A stretch of DNA of 64,000 nt from positions 1 through 64,000 of the forward strand of contig JAUMYJ010000002.1 of assembly GCA_030528715.1 (NCBI GenBank), written 5' to 3'. The notes beneath the pieces are model-generated. The model had not been told where the DNA came from, ran no database searches, and worked only from the letters and a program-made list of their open reading frames with translations. The position numbers and the translations under genes are program-made. Source of the stretch: Bacteroidales bacterium. Its GTDB lineage: Bacteria > Bacteroidota > Bacteroidia > Bacteroidales > Bacteroidaceae. Below are positions 7,020-15,707 of the stretch, piece by piece. Every line of letters begins with the position of its first letter. Positions within the stretch are counted from its first letter, which is position 1.

Positions 7020-9557
7020 TTATGAGGCACAGCTCTCACACTCTTCTACTTCGAGCGATTTTGAGCGTACGTAATACACCGTTTTCAAGCCACTTTTCCA
7101 AGCGTCTTTATAAAGACCTAAGATTTGGCTCATACTATAATCGGTCGTGATGTAGAGGTTGATACTCTGCGACTGGTCTACGTGACGCTGACGTACACCA
7201 GCTGCACGAATACTCCAATGCTGGTCGATACGATAGGCATTTTTATAGAGCCAAGTGGTCTTATCGTTGAGGTCGGGAGCGACACGGGGTATCATGCTAC
7301 CCTTCTTTTCTTCGAGGAAGTACTTGTTCATCACAGGGTCGGTACAAGCCGTAGTGCCAGCGATAACACAAGTAGAGCTCGTGGGTGCTACGGCCAATAG
7401 GTAGCCATTGCGCATGCCATGCTCGGCCACTTGCTTAGCTAGCTGCTGCCAACGCTCGCTTGTGTAGCCACGCTGCGCAAAATAGTCGCCATTATGCCAG
7501 TCTGAGCCCTCAAAATAGTCATAGTGGCCTTTTTCTTGTGCCAACTCCATGCTTGCTTTGATGGCATAGTAATTGATGAGTTCGAACACTCGGTCGGCCT
7601 CCTCAATATGTTCCTCGCTCTCCCAAGCAATGCCATTGAGTGCCAAATGGTGATGGTAGCCCATCGCACCAAGACCAATAGGGCGGTAGCGTTGGTTCGT
7701 AAGGTGTGCGTATTCGCTCGGATAAAAATTAAGGTCTATCACGTTGTCCAAAGCACGTACAATGGTACGCAGCACCTGCTCTACCTCGGCCTCATCGTTA
7801 AAGTTGATTTTACTGAGTACCAGTGACGAGAGGTTGCACACGACAAAGTCACCTGGACATGTCTTTTCTACGACAATAACATCGCCGTCCTCGGTTTCGA
7901 GACGCGTAGATACATGCTTGATGGGCGACATATTTTGGGCAATCTCCACACAGAGGTTTGACGAGTAGATCATACCACGATGCTTATTGGGATTGGCACG
8001 ATTGACCGTGTCACGGAAGAAGGCAAAGGGGGTACCCGTTTCGTAAGCCGAGCGAATGATTAGACGCACGAGTTCTTTGAGCTGTATCTCGTTTTTGGGT
8101 ATGCGGTGATCTTGCACGCAGTCAAGGTAGCGTTGTTCCCACTCCTCGCCATAGAAGTCTTCGAGCTCATAGCCTTTGATAGTCGAAATTTCGTGCGGAC
8201 ACATGAGATACCAAGACTGGTTAATATCCTCCTCTACCATTTTCCAAAAGAGGTCGGGATAGCACACGGCTGGAAACACATCGTGCGCCTTCATGCGGTC
8301 GTCACCATTGTTAGTACGTAGTTGGAGGAAGTCAAGTATATCCTTGTGCCACACATCAAGGTAGCACGCTACGGCTCCGGCACGTACGCCAAGTTGGTCT
8401 ACGGCTACCGCAGTATCGTTGGCAAGGCGTATCCAGCGGATAACTCCCCCAGCAGCTCCCTTAAAACCACGTATATCGCTACCATTAGCACGTACCTTAC
8501 CAAAATATAAGCCCATACCGCCCCCCATCTTGGAAACGTTGGCAAAGTTGGTGATGCTTCGATAGATGCCGTCCAGTGAGTCGGGCACGGTATCAATAAA
8601 GCAACTTGACATTTGGTAGTGTGGCTTTCGTGCGTTGGCTATCGTAGGAGTAGCCATAGTCACTTGCAGCTTTGAGAGCATGTCGTAGATATCGTGCACC
8701 ACTTGCAAACGTTTGCTCTTGTCTTCCTTCATACCCAAGTGCATCGCAATACCTAAGAACATCTCTTGTGGTGTTTCGAGTGGCTCTCGGCTAAACGTAC
8801 ACACGGTGTAGCGCTTTATGAGTAGGTCCATCGCGCTATATGTAAGCAAGTGGTCGCGCTCTGGCACAATGTAACTTACGAGCGCATCTACCTCTTCGCG
8901 CGTATAGTTTTCTAGAATATAGGCACCATAATAGCCTTCGTCTGTCATATAGCGGAGCTTGTCGTAGAAGCTGTCAAGTTTGAGCGAAGCAAGTTTGCGC
9001 TCAATGTTGAGGGCATTTTGAAAGCCCAGCAGGCGGCCTGCTACAAACTCCCAGTCGGGTTCGGCCTCTGTGATACACTCTACGGCAGCACGTGTGAGTG
9101 AGCGTAGACACTCATCGGGCGTCATATCTGGCTTGTTAAACGATCGGTATTTAGAGAGCAAATTGCCAAATGCTTTGTTAAGGTGTGGCAAGTCACGTTG
9201 CACGTCTTTGAGCAAGCGAAGGATACCATCGTGTGTGACCGTTTGGCAGATTTCGGTAAGCATAGCGCGTGTCTTAGCACGCTCTTCACGGTAAAGAATG
9301 AAACTACGAGCCTCACGATAGAAGCCTGCACGCATCAGAGCTATTTCGACAAGGTCTTGGATTTGCTCTACCTTGACCTCTTCGTCCTTCTGACGAATTT
9401 TGAGCAGCTCGGCCTCGACGTCAGCCAAAACAACGGCTAAGTCGTCTTTCGTATACGCCGATTGGATACTGCGGAAAGCTGCTTTTACAGCACGTTTAAT
9501 CTTAGTAGCCGCATATTTCTCTCGCGTGCCATCACGCTTTACGATGTTGAAAACCAT
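7020..9557 (-). CDS. nrdA: Class Ia ribonucleotide reductase alpha subunit
   Basis: An 845-aa R1 catalytic subunit that reduces ribonucleoside diphosphates to deoxy forms using the NrdB radical. Residues about 1-90 are an ATP cone for overall activity control (VKRDGTREKYAATKIKR). The catalytic core shows SSCFIDTVPDSLDGIY, SKMGGGMGLYFGKVRANGS, SSNLCVEI and GTTACTDPVMNKYF. The C-terminus ends ECESCAS, the redox cysteine pair that is recharged by thioredoxin; trxA lies at 47152. The start at MVFNIVKRDG (9555-9557) is preferred to the longer frame at 9611 because it gives the standard ATP-cone N-terminus. Confidence 0.95.
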   Translation of the reverse strand: MVFNIVKRDGTREKYAATKIKRAVKAAFRSIQSAYTKDDLAVVLADVEAELLKIRQKDEEVKVEQIQDLVEIALMRAGFYREARSFILYREERAKTRAMLTEICQTVTHDGILRLLKDVQRDLPHLNKAFGNLLSKYRSFNKPDMTPDECLRSLTRAAVECITEAEPDWEFVAGRLLGFQNALNIERKLASLKLDSFYDKLRYMTDEGYYGAYILENYTREEVDALVSYIVPERDHLLTYSAMDLLIKRYTVCTFSREPLETPQEMFLGIAMHLGMKEDKSKRLQVVHDIYDMLSKLQVTMATPTIANARKPHYQMSSCFIDTVPDSLDGIYRSITNFANVSKMGGGMGLYFGKVRANGSDIRGFKGAAGGVIRWIRLANDTAVAVDQLGVRAGAVACYLDVWHKDILDFLQLRTNNGDDRMKAHDVFPAVCYPDLFWKMVEEDINQSWYLMCPHEISTIKGYELEDFYGEEWEQRYLDCVQDHRIPKNEIQLKELVRLIIRSAYETGTPFAFFRDTVNRANPNKHRGMIYSSNLCVEIAQNMSPIKHVSTRLETEDGDVIVVEKTCPGDFVVCNLSSLVLSKINFNDEAEVEQVLRTIVRALDNVIDLNFYPSEYAHLTNQRYRPIGLGAMGYHHHLALNGIAWESEEHIEEADRVFELINYYAIKASMELAQEKGHYDYFEGSDWHNGDYFAQRGYTSERWQQLAKQVAEHGMRNGYLLAVAPTSSTCVIAGTTACTDPVMNKYFLEEKKGSMIPRVAPDLNDKTTWLYKNAYRIDQHWSIRAAGVRQRHVDQSQSINLYITTDYSMSQILGLYKDAWKSGLKTVYYVRSKSLEVEECESCAS

Positions 9558-9624
9558 TGACTGGGATTGATTGGGGTAAATAGTTAAGTTTTTTCTTTGT
9601 AAGTGGTGCAATAAAGCTGCTATG

Positions 9625-9632
9625 CAAAGTTA
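9625..9632 (-). promoter_or_regulatory. -7 box of the nrdA promoter
   Basis: The minus strand reads TAACTTTG, a perfect Bacteroidetes -7 element (TAnnTTTG), about 68 bp upstream of the chosen nrdA start. No good -33 element was found at the expected distance, so the call rests on one box. Confidence 0.4.
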
Positions 9633-9953
9633 CAAAAAACTTTCATGTGAAGCGAATGATTTTCAAAAAAGAAAACAAGGAAAATCCCTCATTCTCTAAG
9701 TAAAATCACAAGTCAATGAAAATCAAAAAGATACAAAAACACATGCCATTTGATAGAGCATTTTTGGAAAACTTACATGGAAAATAGAGCAACAGAGTTT
9801 TCCAAATCCCTCAAAACAAAAGCGGTAGATAAACTTACCTTGCCCAACGTATGCCTAAGTAGCGATTTCGTGTTGCTTACGACAGTTACTGCATAGCTTA
9901 GCGATAGTAACATTATACATGCGTAAGACACCTCTTATTCCAAAAAATATCAC
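9633..9953. other. Divergent intergenic region nrdA/manC
   Basis: About 320 AT-rich bases between the two divergent promoters. No open frame, hairpin or repeat stands out. NrdR-type boxes were looked for by eye and not found. Confidence 0.4.
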
Positions 9954-9961
9954 TATCTTTG
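9954..9961 (+). promoter_or_regulatory. -7 box of the manC promoter
   Basis: TATCTTTG matches TAnnTTTG and lies 36 bp before the manC ATG at 9998. The -33 element is not clear. Confidence 0.45.
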
Positions 9962-9997
9962 AGAGACCTTACAACGATACTTAATCAAAACTTCCCT

Positions 9998-11119
9998 ATG
10001 ACTGCTGCTCTCAACCCTACAATAGCCGCTCCACACACTTACTGCCTCATCATGGCTGGTGGCGATGGGCGGAGGCTGTGGCCTTATAGTCGCAAAGCCA
10101 AGCCGAAACAATTTCTAGACTTTTATGGTACAGGCAAATCACTCTTACGTTATACGTTTGAACGTTTTTTGCGTTTCATTCCTGCCGAACGTATTCTCGT
10201 AAGCACCTTTGCCGACTATGTACCCCTCGTACACGAGCAACTACCAGAGCTACCCACTGACAACCTTCTATCTGAGCCCGTACAGCTAGGTACTGCTCCC
10301 GTAGCCGCTTGGGCTACGCTACGCGCCTTGCATCAAGACCCACAAGCCACACTCGTACTCTCACCTGCTGACCAACACATTGTAGACGAGCATGCCTTTG
10401 TAGAGCAACTACAACGTGGCGTAGCCTTTGCCTATACCTACCACCAAACGGTAGTGCTAGGTGTACAGCCCACAATGGCAAATACAAACTACGGCTATAT
10501 ACAAAAGGGCGAAGCAACACCAATAGACGATTTTTTTGCGGTACAGACCTTTACAGAAAAGCCCAACCAGCACTACGCTCAAATTTTTGTGGAGAGTGGG
10601 GAATTCTTGTGGAATTCTGGCCTCTTCGTAAGCCGTGCTGACCACTTGGCCAAACATCTTGATACGCTACTCCCTGAAAGCGAGGTCGAGCATCTACGCC
10701 CCGAACTATACTTAGGCCTCAACATTGCACAGCTTGACGCAGCATTTCTGAGCCACTTTGTACACAACGGTAAACTCACGCTAGATGTCGCCTTGTTAGG
10801 CAGCATGCTCGGTGAAGTCGTAGTACAACGCTGCACCTACGGCTGGGCCGATATGGGTACGTGGCATGATATAGCAGCTCAGCTCTCACCCGATGTCAAT
10901 GGTAACGTAGCCTATACTCCCGAACTACTACAACTACCCGGATGTAAAAATACCCTTGTAAGCCTACCAGAGGGCAAGGCAGGGGTTATCGAGGGACTCG
11001 AAGACTACCTCGTGGCCGACCATGGTAACGTGCTGGTCATCATCAAGCGCAATAGCATTGACCAGCTACGCCATACAGTCAATGCACTAGTACTCAAAAA
11101 AGGTGAAGACTATGCCTAA
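9998..11119 (+). CDS. manC: Mannose-1-phosphate guanylyltransferase
   Basis: A 373-aa nucleotidyltransferase that makes GDP-mannose from mannose-1-phosphate and GTP for glycan synthesis. The GTP-binding signature is near the N-terminus (MAGGDGRRLWPYSRKAKPKQF), followed by LSPADQHI, NYGYIQKG, FTEKPN and FLWNSGLF, all typical of the family. It has only the transferase domain; the phosphomannose isomerase domain of longer homologues is absent. The start at 9998 is preferred to the frame at 9959, since the -7 box overlaps that earlier codon. The stop codon overlaps the next gene's ATG by 8 bp. Confidence 0.9.
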   Translation: MTAALNPTIAAPHTYCLIMAGGDGRRLWPYSRKAKPKQFLDFYGTGKSLLRYTFERFLRFIPAERILVSTFADYVPLVHEQLPELPTDNLLSEPVQLGTAPVAAWATLRALHQDPQATLVLSPADQHIVDEHAFVEQLQRGVAFAYTYHQTVVLGVQPTMANTNYGYIQKGEATPIDDFFAVQTFTEKPNQHYAQIFVESGEFLWNSGLFVSRADHLAKHLDTLLPESEVEHLRPELYLGLNIAQLDAAFLSHFVHNGKLTLDVALLGSMLGEVVVQRCTYGWADMGTWHDIAAQLSPDVNGNVAYTPELLQLPGCKNTLVSLPEGKAGVIEGLEDYLVADHGNVLVIIKRNSIDQLRHTVNALVLKKGEDYA

Positions 11120-11783
11120 ACATTGGAAATGCTGGGCTGAATACCTGCGCCACATACCAGTGTGGTGCAAACGCTTTAAGTACCGACGTTGTTGGCGCAT
11201 ACACTCCCCATTTGCATATCGCTTCGTACGTGAAGTCATATTTGCCACTACGGCCGACAAAACATGTTTAACTACGGCTCAACACATGGCACGCCACACA
11301 CACCACGACTATGCTTGGCAACGCTACCACCGCCTAGTGTATCGCCTAGCTCGTTATCAAGCTAACCGCCAAGCCCAACGAGAGGACACTACACCACTAC
11401 GATGGGTCGTCATTACAGCTCATGGACAAAGCTCCCTAATCCCCTACCTAGAAGCTGCTGCACAAGCCACACCTACACTAGACATCAATATACAATGCTA
11501 TACACCCGAAACTTTCGTGCATATGGCCATAAGTATGCCCGACCTACTCTATATCGATGGCTCACTTATGGCCGAGCACATGGGACTTTGGTCACTACTA
11601 ACCACCGCTGCGCCACACACGCTACTCATCATACGCTCCATCTATCATACACCAGTAGAGACCGCACTGTGGCAGCGGTTAGAACATCATTCCCACACCA
11701 TTCTTACCTTTGACCTCTATTACATGGGCTTAGTGCTCTTTCATCAAGGCCTAAGCAAAGAAGCACACAAGCTATGCTTCTAG
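11112..11783 (+). CDS. Degenerate SAM-methyltransferase-like protein, unknown role
   Basis: A 223-aa protein whose N-terminal RIHSPFAYRFVREVIF resembles the HSPFVYDF segment of uncharacterised Bacteroidetes proteins related to class I SAM methyltransferases. A Rossmann-like pattern follows (RWVVITAHGQSSLIPYLEAAAQA, then PDLLYIDGSL), and the C-terminus LTFDLYYMGLVLFHQGLSKEAHKL fits that family. The usual glycine-rich SAM loop is replaced by AHGQSS, so activity is doubtful. The ATG at 11112 overlaps the manC stop by 8 bp, implying coupled translation. A GTG nine bases earlier is an alternative start. Confidence 0.55.
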   Translation: MPKHWKCWAEYLRHIPVWCKRFKYRRCWRIHSPFAYRFVREVIFATTADKTCLTTAQHMARHTHHDYAWQRYHRLVYRLARYQANRQAQREDTTPLRWVVITAHGQSSLIPYLEAAAQATPTLDINIQCYTPETFVHMAISMPDLLYIDGSLMAEHMGLWSLLTTAAPHTLLIIRSIYHTPVETALWQRLEHHSHTILTFDLYYMGLVLFHQGLSKEAHKLCF

Positions 11784-11809
11784 TGCAAAGCGTGCGACAC
11801 ACAACACAC

Positions 11810-11842
11810 TCTCCCTCCACAGCTAATAGCCATGGAGGGAGA
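11810..11842 (+). terminator. Terminator after the manC pair
   Basis: Ten-bp perfect arms TCTCCCTCCA / TGGAGGGAGA with a 13-base loop, followed on the plus strand by ATACTTTTTA. It separates the manC operon from the convergent PNGase F-like gene. Confidence 0.65.
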
Positions 11843-11864
11843 ATACTTTTTAGTAGAAAACTGA

Positions 11865-13121
11865 TTATGTTTCCCACGTAAGCCAAGCAGATACAAGCCA
11901 ATGATTAAGTAGATCTTGCATAGCAGGCTGTGCCTCTGGAATAGCAATAAGAATAGTATAAGGCTGACCTGTGCGCAACTTATGTATAGGCAAAAGCAGT
12001 GGCTCTACATGTGAACCTGGGCACCAGTTACTACGTGAGAGGTCGCTTGAAGCGATACCCTCTTGAATGGGTGTAACAGCCCTACCCTCAGCACCAATGT
12101 GAGCTATATCGCGTGAACGCAACCAGACACCAGTTGAGGGGTTAAAACGGCGAAAGGCTGCACAATCATTACGCCATGGCGTAAAACTCGCTAGGAGGGT
12201 AGTATCTGCTCCTTGAACCAAATAGATCAAGTGTTCGCGTGGCACAAACTCATCACCTCCACTATGGCCACCATGCCCTGTCGTAATGAGACGAAGCTGT
12301 ACACGCTTAGCACCACGCGGTAATGAGAAAGGTAGCTGCACCACTTGACGCGCAAAAACATCGGGTATAGGCTGGCCAAGGTAGGGCGTAGTGTTAAGTA
12401 GCGGCATAATGGCACGGCGACCACACACGCCCGACGTACTACCACGCACAACATGAAGATTAGCCGTCAGGGTGTAGCCAGTTGAAGTCCACGTATCAAT
12501 ATAGACTCCTACCCACACGCTATCGGTAAAGAGTGGTAGGCGATCAGAAATATCGGTAGTCCACGACACCTCCGAGGCAAAACTATCAATATAAACGGGG
12601 GTACGCTGTGACCGCTGTATGCTGTCTCCCAACGTGCTATAATGCCCTACACCAAAAGGAGTCATAAAGCGCATGAGCTCTACCGCAGGGACGTAGCCCT
12701 TAGCTGGTACAGCCCCACGCAGATTGCCCACACGCATAGTGTCGGCCATAGGATAACTCCCTCCTCGACTTATCGTTAAGAGGTCTACCTCCTGATGTGC
12801 AGGCAACACAAACACAGCACCATATTTGTCCCAAGGGTCGCCAGCACTCGTAAGGTGCACATCAAGCGTAGCCGTAATGTGATGGGGCAGGCGTGGCAAA
12901 CGCACTTTATGAAGTACGATACGGCCATTGGCCGTGCGCACCGTGTCTCCTTTACCCCAAGTGAGGCCATCAGTATAAACGCCTGGGCGAAACGCTACGC
13001 TGGTGTGCTTAAACAGTGTATGGCTAAACAACGTATCGGGCTGAGCTGAGAGTGTGAAGGGCAGCAGTGACATGAAAAGCATTGCCCAAGCAAAAAGTTT
13101 TTGAGCTGATATCGGGTTCAT
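11865..13121 (-). CDS. Peptide-N-glycosidase F-like secreted protein
   Basis: A 418-aa exported protein with a signal peptide ending near LPFTLSAQ (the start is set at MNPISAQKLF, 13119-13121). The two-domain beta layout and the motifs TTGHGGHSGGDEF, LIYLVQGADTT, FTPWRNDCAAFRRFNPSTG and DLSRSNWCPGS match PNGase F of flavobacteria. That enzyme cleaves intact N-glycans from the asparagine of glycoproteins. Conserved acidic residues are plausible (for example DEF after GHGGHSGG), but the catalytic triad was not aligned, so activity is inferred. A host-glycan role would suit a Porphyromonas-like commensal or pathogen. No T9SS C-terminal domain is seen. A terminator for the upstream operon lies just before its start. 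Confidence 0.72.
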   Translation of the reverse strand: MNPISAQKLFAWAMLFMSLLPFTLSAQPDTLFSHTLFKHTSVAFRPGVYTDGLTWGKGDTVRTANGRIVLHKVRLPRLPHHITATLDVHLTSAGDPWDKYGAVFVLPAHQEVDLLTISRGGSYPMADTMRVGNLRGAVPAKGYVPAVELMRFMTPFGVGHYSTLGDSIQRSQRTPVYIDSFASEVSWTTDISDRLPLFTDSVWVGVYIDTWTSTGYTLTANLHVVRGSTSGVCGRRAIMPLLNTTPYLGQPIPDVFARQVVQLPFSLPRGAKRVQLRLITTGHGGHSGGDEFVPREHLIYLVQGADTTLLASFTPWRNDCAAFRRFNPSTGVWLRSRDIAHIGAEGRAVTPIQEGIASSDLSRSNWCPGSHVEPLLLPIHKLRTGQPYTILIAIPEAQPAMQDLLNHWLVSAWLTWET

Positions 13122-13140
13122 AGCATAGGCGTTAAAAGCC

Positions 13141-13185
13141 CTTTGCGGCATGCTATTTCGTTAAGATAAATAGCACACCGCAAAG
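13141..13185 (-). terminator. Terminator of the greA-HIT operon
   Basis: Long hairpin of 18-base arms (CTTTGCGG, three bases, GCTATTT against AAATAGC, three bases, CCGCAAAG) with two mismatches and a 9-base loop. On the minus strand it is followed by GGCTTTTAACG. It lies 15 bp past the HIT gene stop and only 20 bp before the PNGase F-like start. Confidence 0.65.
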
Positions 13186-13199
13186 AGCAATATAAAACG

Positions 13200-13595
13200 T
13201 TAGTCAAAAGCCTCGGCAATGCGTGTAGCCGTAGCAGCCATAACCTCGGGCGTGAGGTCTAATTTAGGCTTGCGAAAATCGACATCTGCTTCGCTCTGCA
13301 TAGGAATGAGGTGAATGTGTGCATGAGCCACTTCTAGCCCCAACACCACACTTGCCACTTTACGACAAGGGTAAGCTATCGCAATAGCCTTAGCCACACG
13401 CTTACTAAACACATGCAGTGCAGCTAGTGTGTCGTCATCAAGGTCAAAAATATAGTCTACTTCTGCCTTAGGTATCACAAGCGTATGCCCTTGTGCTAAG
13501 GGGTTGATGTCGAGAAACGCATAAAAACGTTCGTCTTCGGCAATGCGGTAGCTAGGTATTTCACCTGCCACAATACGGCTAAAAATACTGGCCAT
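13200..13595 (-). CDS. HIT family nucleotide-binding hydrolase
   Basis: A 131-aa histidine-triad protein with the catalytic signature HAHIHLIPM near residue 95 and the N-terminal FSRIVAGEIPSYRIAEDERFYAFLDI typical of the Hint branch. The family hydrolyses nucleoside phosphoramidates and AMP esters in the cytoplasm. The start is 4 bp after the greA stop, so the two form an operon ended by the hairpin at 13141-13185. Confidence 0.9.
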   Translation of the reverse strand: MASIFSRIVAGEIPSYRIAEDERFYAFLDINPLAQGHTLVIPKAEVDYIFDLDDDTLAALHVFSKRVAKAIAIAYPCRKVASVVLGLEVAHAHIHLIPMQSEADVDFRKPKLDLTPEVMAATATRIAEAFD

Positions 13596-13599
13596 GCTA

Positions 13600-14067
13600 C
13601 TACTCGTAACTGATGCTCAACACTTCAAGACTAATAAGGCCTTGAGGTACCTTAATCTCTACAACATCGCCCACTTTCTTGCCTAAAAGGCCTTGGGCAA
13701 TGGGTGTAGACGAAGAGATACGTCCACGCTTCAAATCGGCTTCACGCTCACTCACGATAGTATACTTCATGATAGCACCAGTCTTAACGTTCTTCATTTC
13801 GACCGTGGCAAGAATTTGCACACTACTCGTGTCAAGGCGCGAGGTATCTATGATACGAGCCTCGGCAATAGCCGCTTTGAGTTGCGAGATTTTCATTTCG
13901 AGCATGCCTTGAGCTTCTTTGGCAGCATCGTATTCTGCGTTTTCAGAGAGGTCACCCTTATCGCGTGCTTCGGCAATAGCAGCCGATGCAGCTGGGCGAT
14001 CTACGGTCTCCATTTGACGGAGCTGGGCTAGGAGTGTATCTAAGCCCTCTTGGGTCATATATGCCAT
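13600..14067 (-). CDS. greA: Transcription elongation factor GreA
   Basis: A 155-aa GreA of normal length. It enters the RNA polymerase secondary channel and stimulates cleavage of backtracked RNA. The N-terminal coiled coil carries the conserved GDLSENAEYDAAKEAQG, whose acidic tip is needed for cleavage. The C-terminal FKBP-like domain has ISSSTPIAQGLLGKKVGDVVEIKVPQG. It is cotranscribed with the HIT gene and lies 32 bp downstream of metY on the same strand. Confidence 0.95.
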   Translation of the reverse strand: MAYMTQEGLDTLLAQLRQMETVDRPAASAAIAEARDKGDLSENAEYDAAKEAQGMLEMKISQLKAAIAEARIIDTSRLDTSSVQILATVEMKNVKTGAIMKYTIVSEREADLKRGRISSSTPIAQGLLGKKVGDVVEIKVPQGLISLEVLSISYE

Positions 14068-14099
14068 ATTAGTTATATTTTAGTGCAAATGAGGGGAGG

Positions 14100-15386
14100 T
14101 TAGGCCAAGGCTTGTGCAAGATCGGCCAATAGGTCTTCGGGGTCTTCGATACCTACACTCAGACGAATGAGGTCGGGAGCGATACCTGCGGCTTGCAACT
14201 GCTCATCGGTAAGCTGGCGATGTGTGGTGCTAGCAGGATGTAGCACACATGAGCGTGCGTCGGCAACGTGTGTCACGATGCTGATGAGTTGTAGGCGGTT
14301 CATAAAGGCCTCGGCTGCTTCACGCGTACCTTTAAGGCCGAAGCAAAGCACCCCACACGTACCCTTGGGTTGATACTTTTGGGCCAATTGGTGGTCGGGA
14401 TGTGAAGGTAGCCCTGGATAGCTTACCCAAGCCACACGCTCATGGCTTTGTAAGAATTCGGCCACGGCCTGCGCATTGCTGCAATGGCGTGGCATACGTA
14501 GGTGTAAGCTTTCGAGACCTAAATTGAGCAAGAATGCATTTTGAGGTGACTGTGTGCTACCTAAGTCACGCATAAGCTGAGCAGTAGCCTTTACCAAGAA
14601 AGCCACAGCACCAAAAGTTTCGGTATAGACTAGGCCATGATAGCTTTCATCAGGAGTACAAAGCCCTGCAAAACGCTCGGGATACTTGGCCCATGGGAAT
14701 GTACCGGCATCGACTAAGCAGCCGCCCACATGCGCACCATGCCCATCCATGTACTTCGTAGTTGAGTGCGTAACGATGTCGGCACCCCATGCGATTGGAC
14801 GGCAGTTAATAGGCGTAGCAAATGTATTGTCGATGATAAGAGGCAAACCATTGTCGTGGGCTAAACGTGCAAAGCGCTCAATGTCGAGAATACGACACAC
14901 GGGGTTGCTAATTGTTTCGCCAAAGACACACTTTGTACGACTATCTATACGTGCCACGATGTCTTCGTCAGGCCATGCTGGGTCTACAAAGCGACACTCA
15001 ATGCCCATTTTTTGGAGCGACACACCAAAGAGGTTGATCGTGCCACCATAGATATTGTTGGTCGTAATAAAATTATCGCCTGCCTCACATAGGTTAAGAA
15101 TAGCGTAGAGGTTGGCCGCTTGACCAGACGACGTAAGCATGGCAGCTGCCCCTCCTTCGAGTGCAGCAATTTTGGCCGCGACGGTATCGTTAGTAGGGTT
15201 TTGAAGACGGGTATAGAAGTAGCCACTCTCTTCAAGGTTGAAAAGCTTAGCCATCTGTTCTGTCGTTTCGTACTTAAATGTAGTACTCTGATAAATAGGC
15301 ACTTGTCTAGGCTCGCCTTTCTTGGGCTGCCAGCCACCTTGCACGCAAAGCGTGCCTATTTGGCGTGGTTTAGGGTCTTGACTCAT
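14100..15386 (-). CDS. metY: O-acetylhomoserine sulfhydrylase (MetY type)
   Basis: A 428-aa PLP enzyme of the Cys/Met metabolism family that makes homocysteine (or cysteine) from O-acetylhomoserine and sulfide. The PLP lysine is in VTHSTTKYMDGHGAHVGG. The N-terminal IGTLCVQGGWQP and the C-terminal RLSVGIEDPEDLLADLAQAL are characteristic. It has its own promoter (15498-15529) and a leader of about 100 bases with a terminator-like hairpin (15418-15457), which suggests attenuation. It may also read into greA, 32 bp downstream. Confidence 0.93.
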   Translation of the reverse strand: MSQDPKPRQIGTLCVQGGWQPKKGEPRQVPIYQSTTFKYETTEQMAKLFNLEESGYFYTRLQNPTNDTVAAKIAALEGGAAAMLTSSGQAANLYAILNLCEAGDNFITTNNIYGGTINLFGVSLQKMGIECRFVDPAWPDEDIVARIDSRTKCVFGETISNPVCRILDIERFARLAHDNGLPLIIDNTFATPINCRPIAWGADIVTHSTTKYMDGHGAHVGGCLVDAGTFPWAKYPERFAGLCTPDESYHGLVYTETFGAVAFLVKATAQLMRDLGSTQSPQNAFLLNLGLESLHLRMPRHCSNAQAVAEFLQSHERVAWVSYPGLPSHPDHQLAQKYQPKGTCGVLCFGLKGTREAAEAFMNRLQLISIVTHVADARSCVLHPASTTHRQLTDEQLQAAGIAPDLIRLSVGIEDPEDLLADLAQALA

Positions 15387-15417
15387 GTTATGGTGTGTTG
15401 CGTTCGGATTAAACTAA

Positions 15418-15457
15418 TAAAAAAGCCGACACTTCTTTGTCGAGAGAGAAGTGTCAG
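15418..15457 (-). terminator. Terminator-like hairpin in the metY leader (possible attenuator)
   Basis: Minus strand: arms GACACTTCT / AGAAGTGTC (9 bp perfect, extendable by two pairs), a 10-base loop, then GGCTTTTTTATT. The U-run lies about 30 bases before the metY ATG and downstream of the metY promoter, so it would stop transcription before the gene. Just upstream are complementary words TAGTTT and AAACTA. No known SAM riboswitch core was recognised and no leader-peptide ATG is present. Confidence 0.55.
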
Positions 15458-15497
15458 AAAACCGTAGTTTCTTGATGTATAAACTATAATTATAGGG

Positions 15498-15529
15498 CAA
15501 AGATACGCACAAAAAACGAAGTGGCCAAA
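15498..15529 (-). promoter_or_regulatory. metY promoter
   Basis: Minus strand TTTG (15526-15529), a 20-base spacer, then TATCTTTG (15498-15505): a full match to the Bacteroidetes -33/-7 pattern. Transcription would begin near 15490 and give a leader of about 100 bases. Confidence 0.6.
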
Positions 15530-15707
15530 TTTTCACAACACCGTTTTGAAACCTATTGTCCGAGACACTGCGTTGAAGCATTGACATAGAGCGTACTTAT
15601 GAACGTGTACACGCACAGCCATAAGGCTAGATGCAAGGCAAGGCAACCAGCACACTAACGCTTACCGCCCTAGACTCTAAGCGATGCCGAAGCGTGAGCT
15701 AAAAGAC

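Noticed and set aside
15387..15529. Known SAM riboswitch upstream of metY
   Set aside because: No SAM-I or SAM-II core motif could be found; only a promoter and terminator-like stem are supported.
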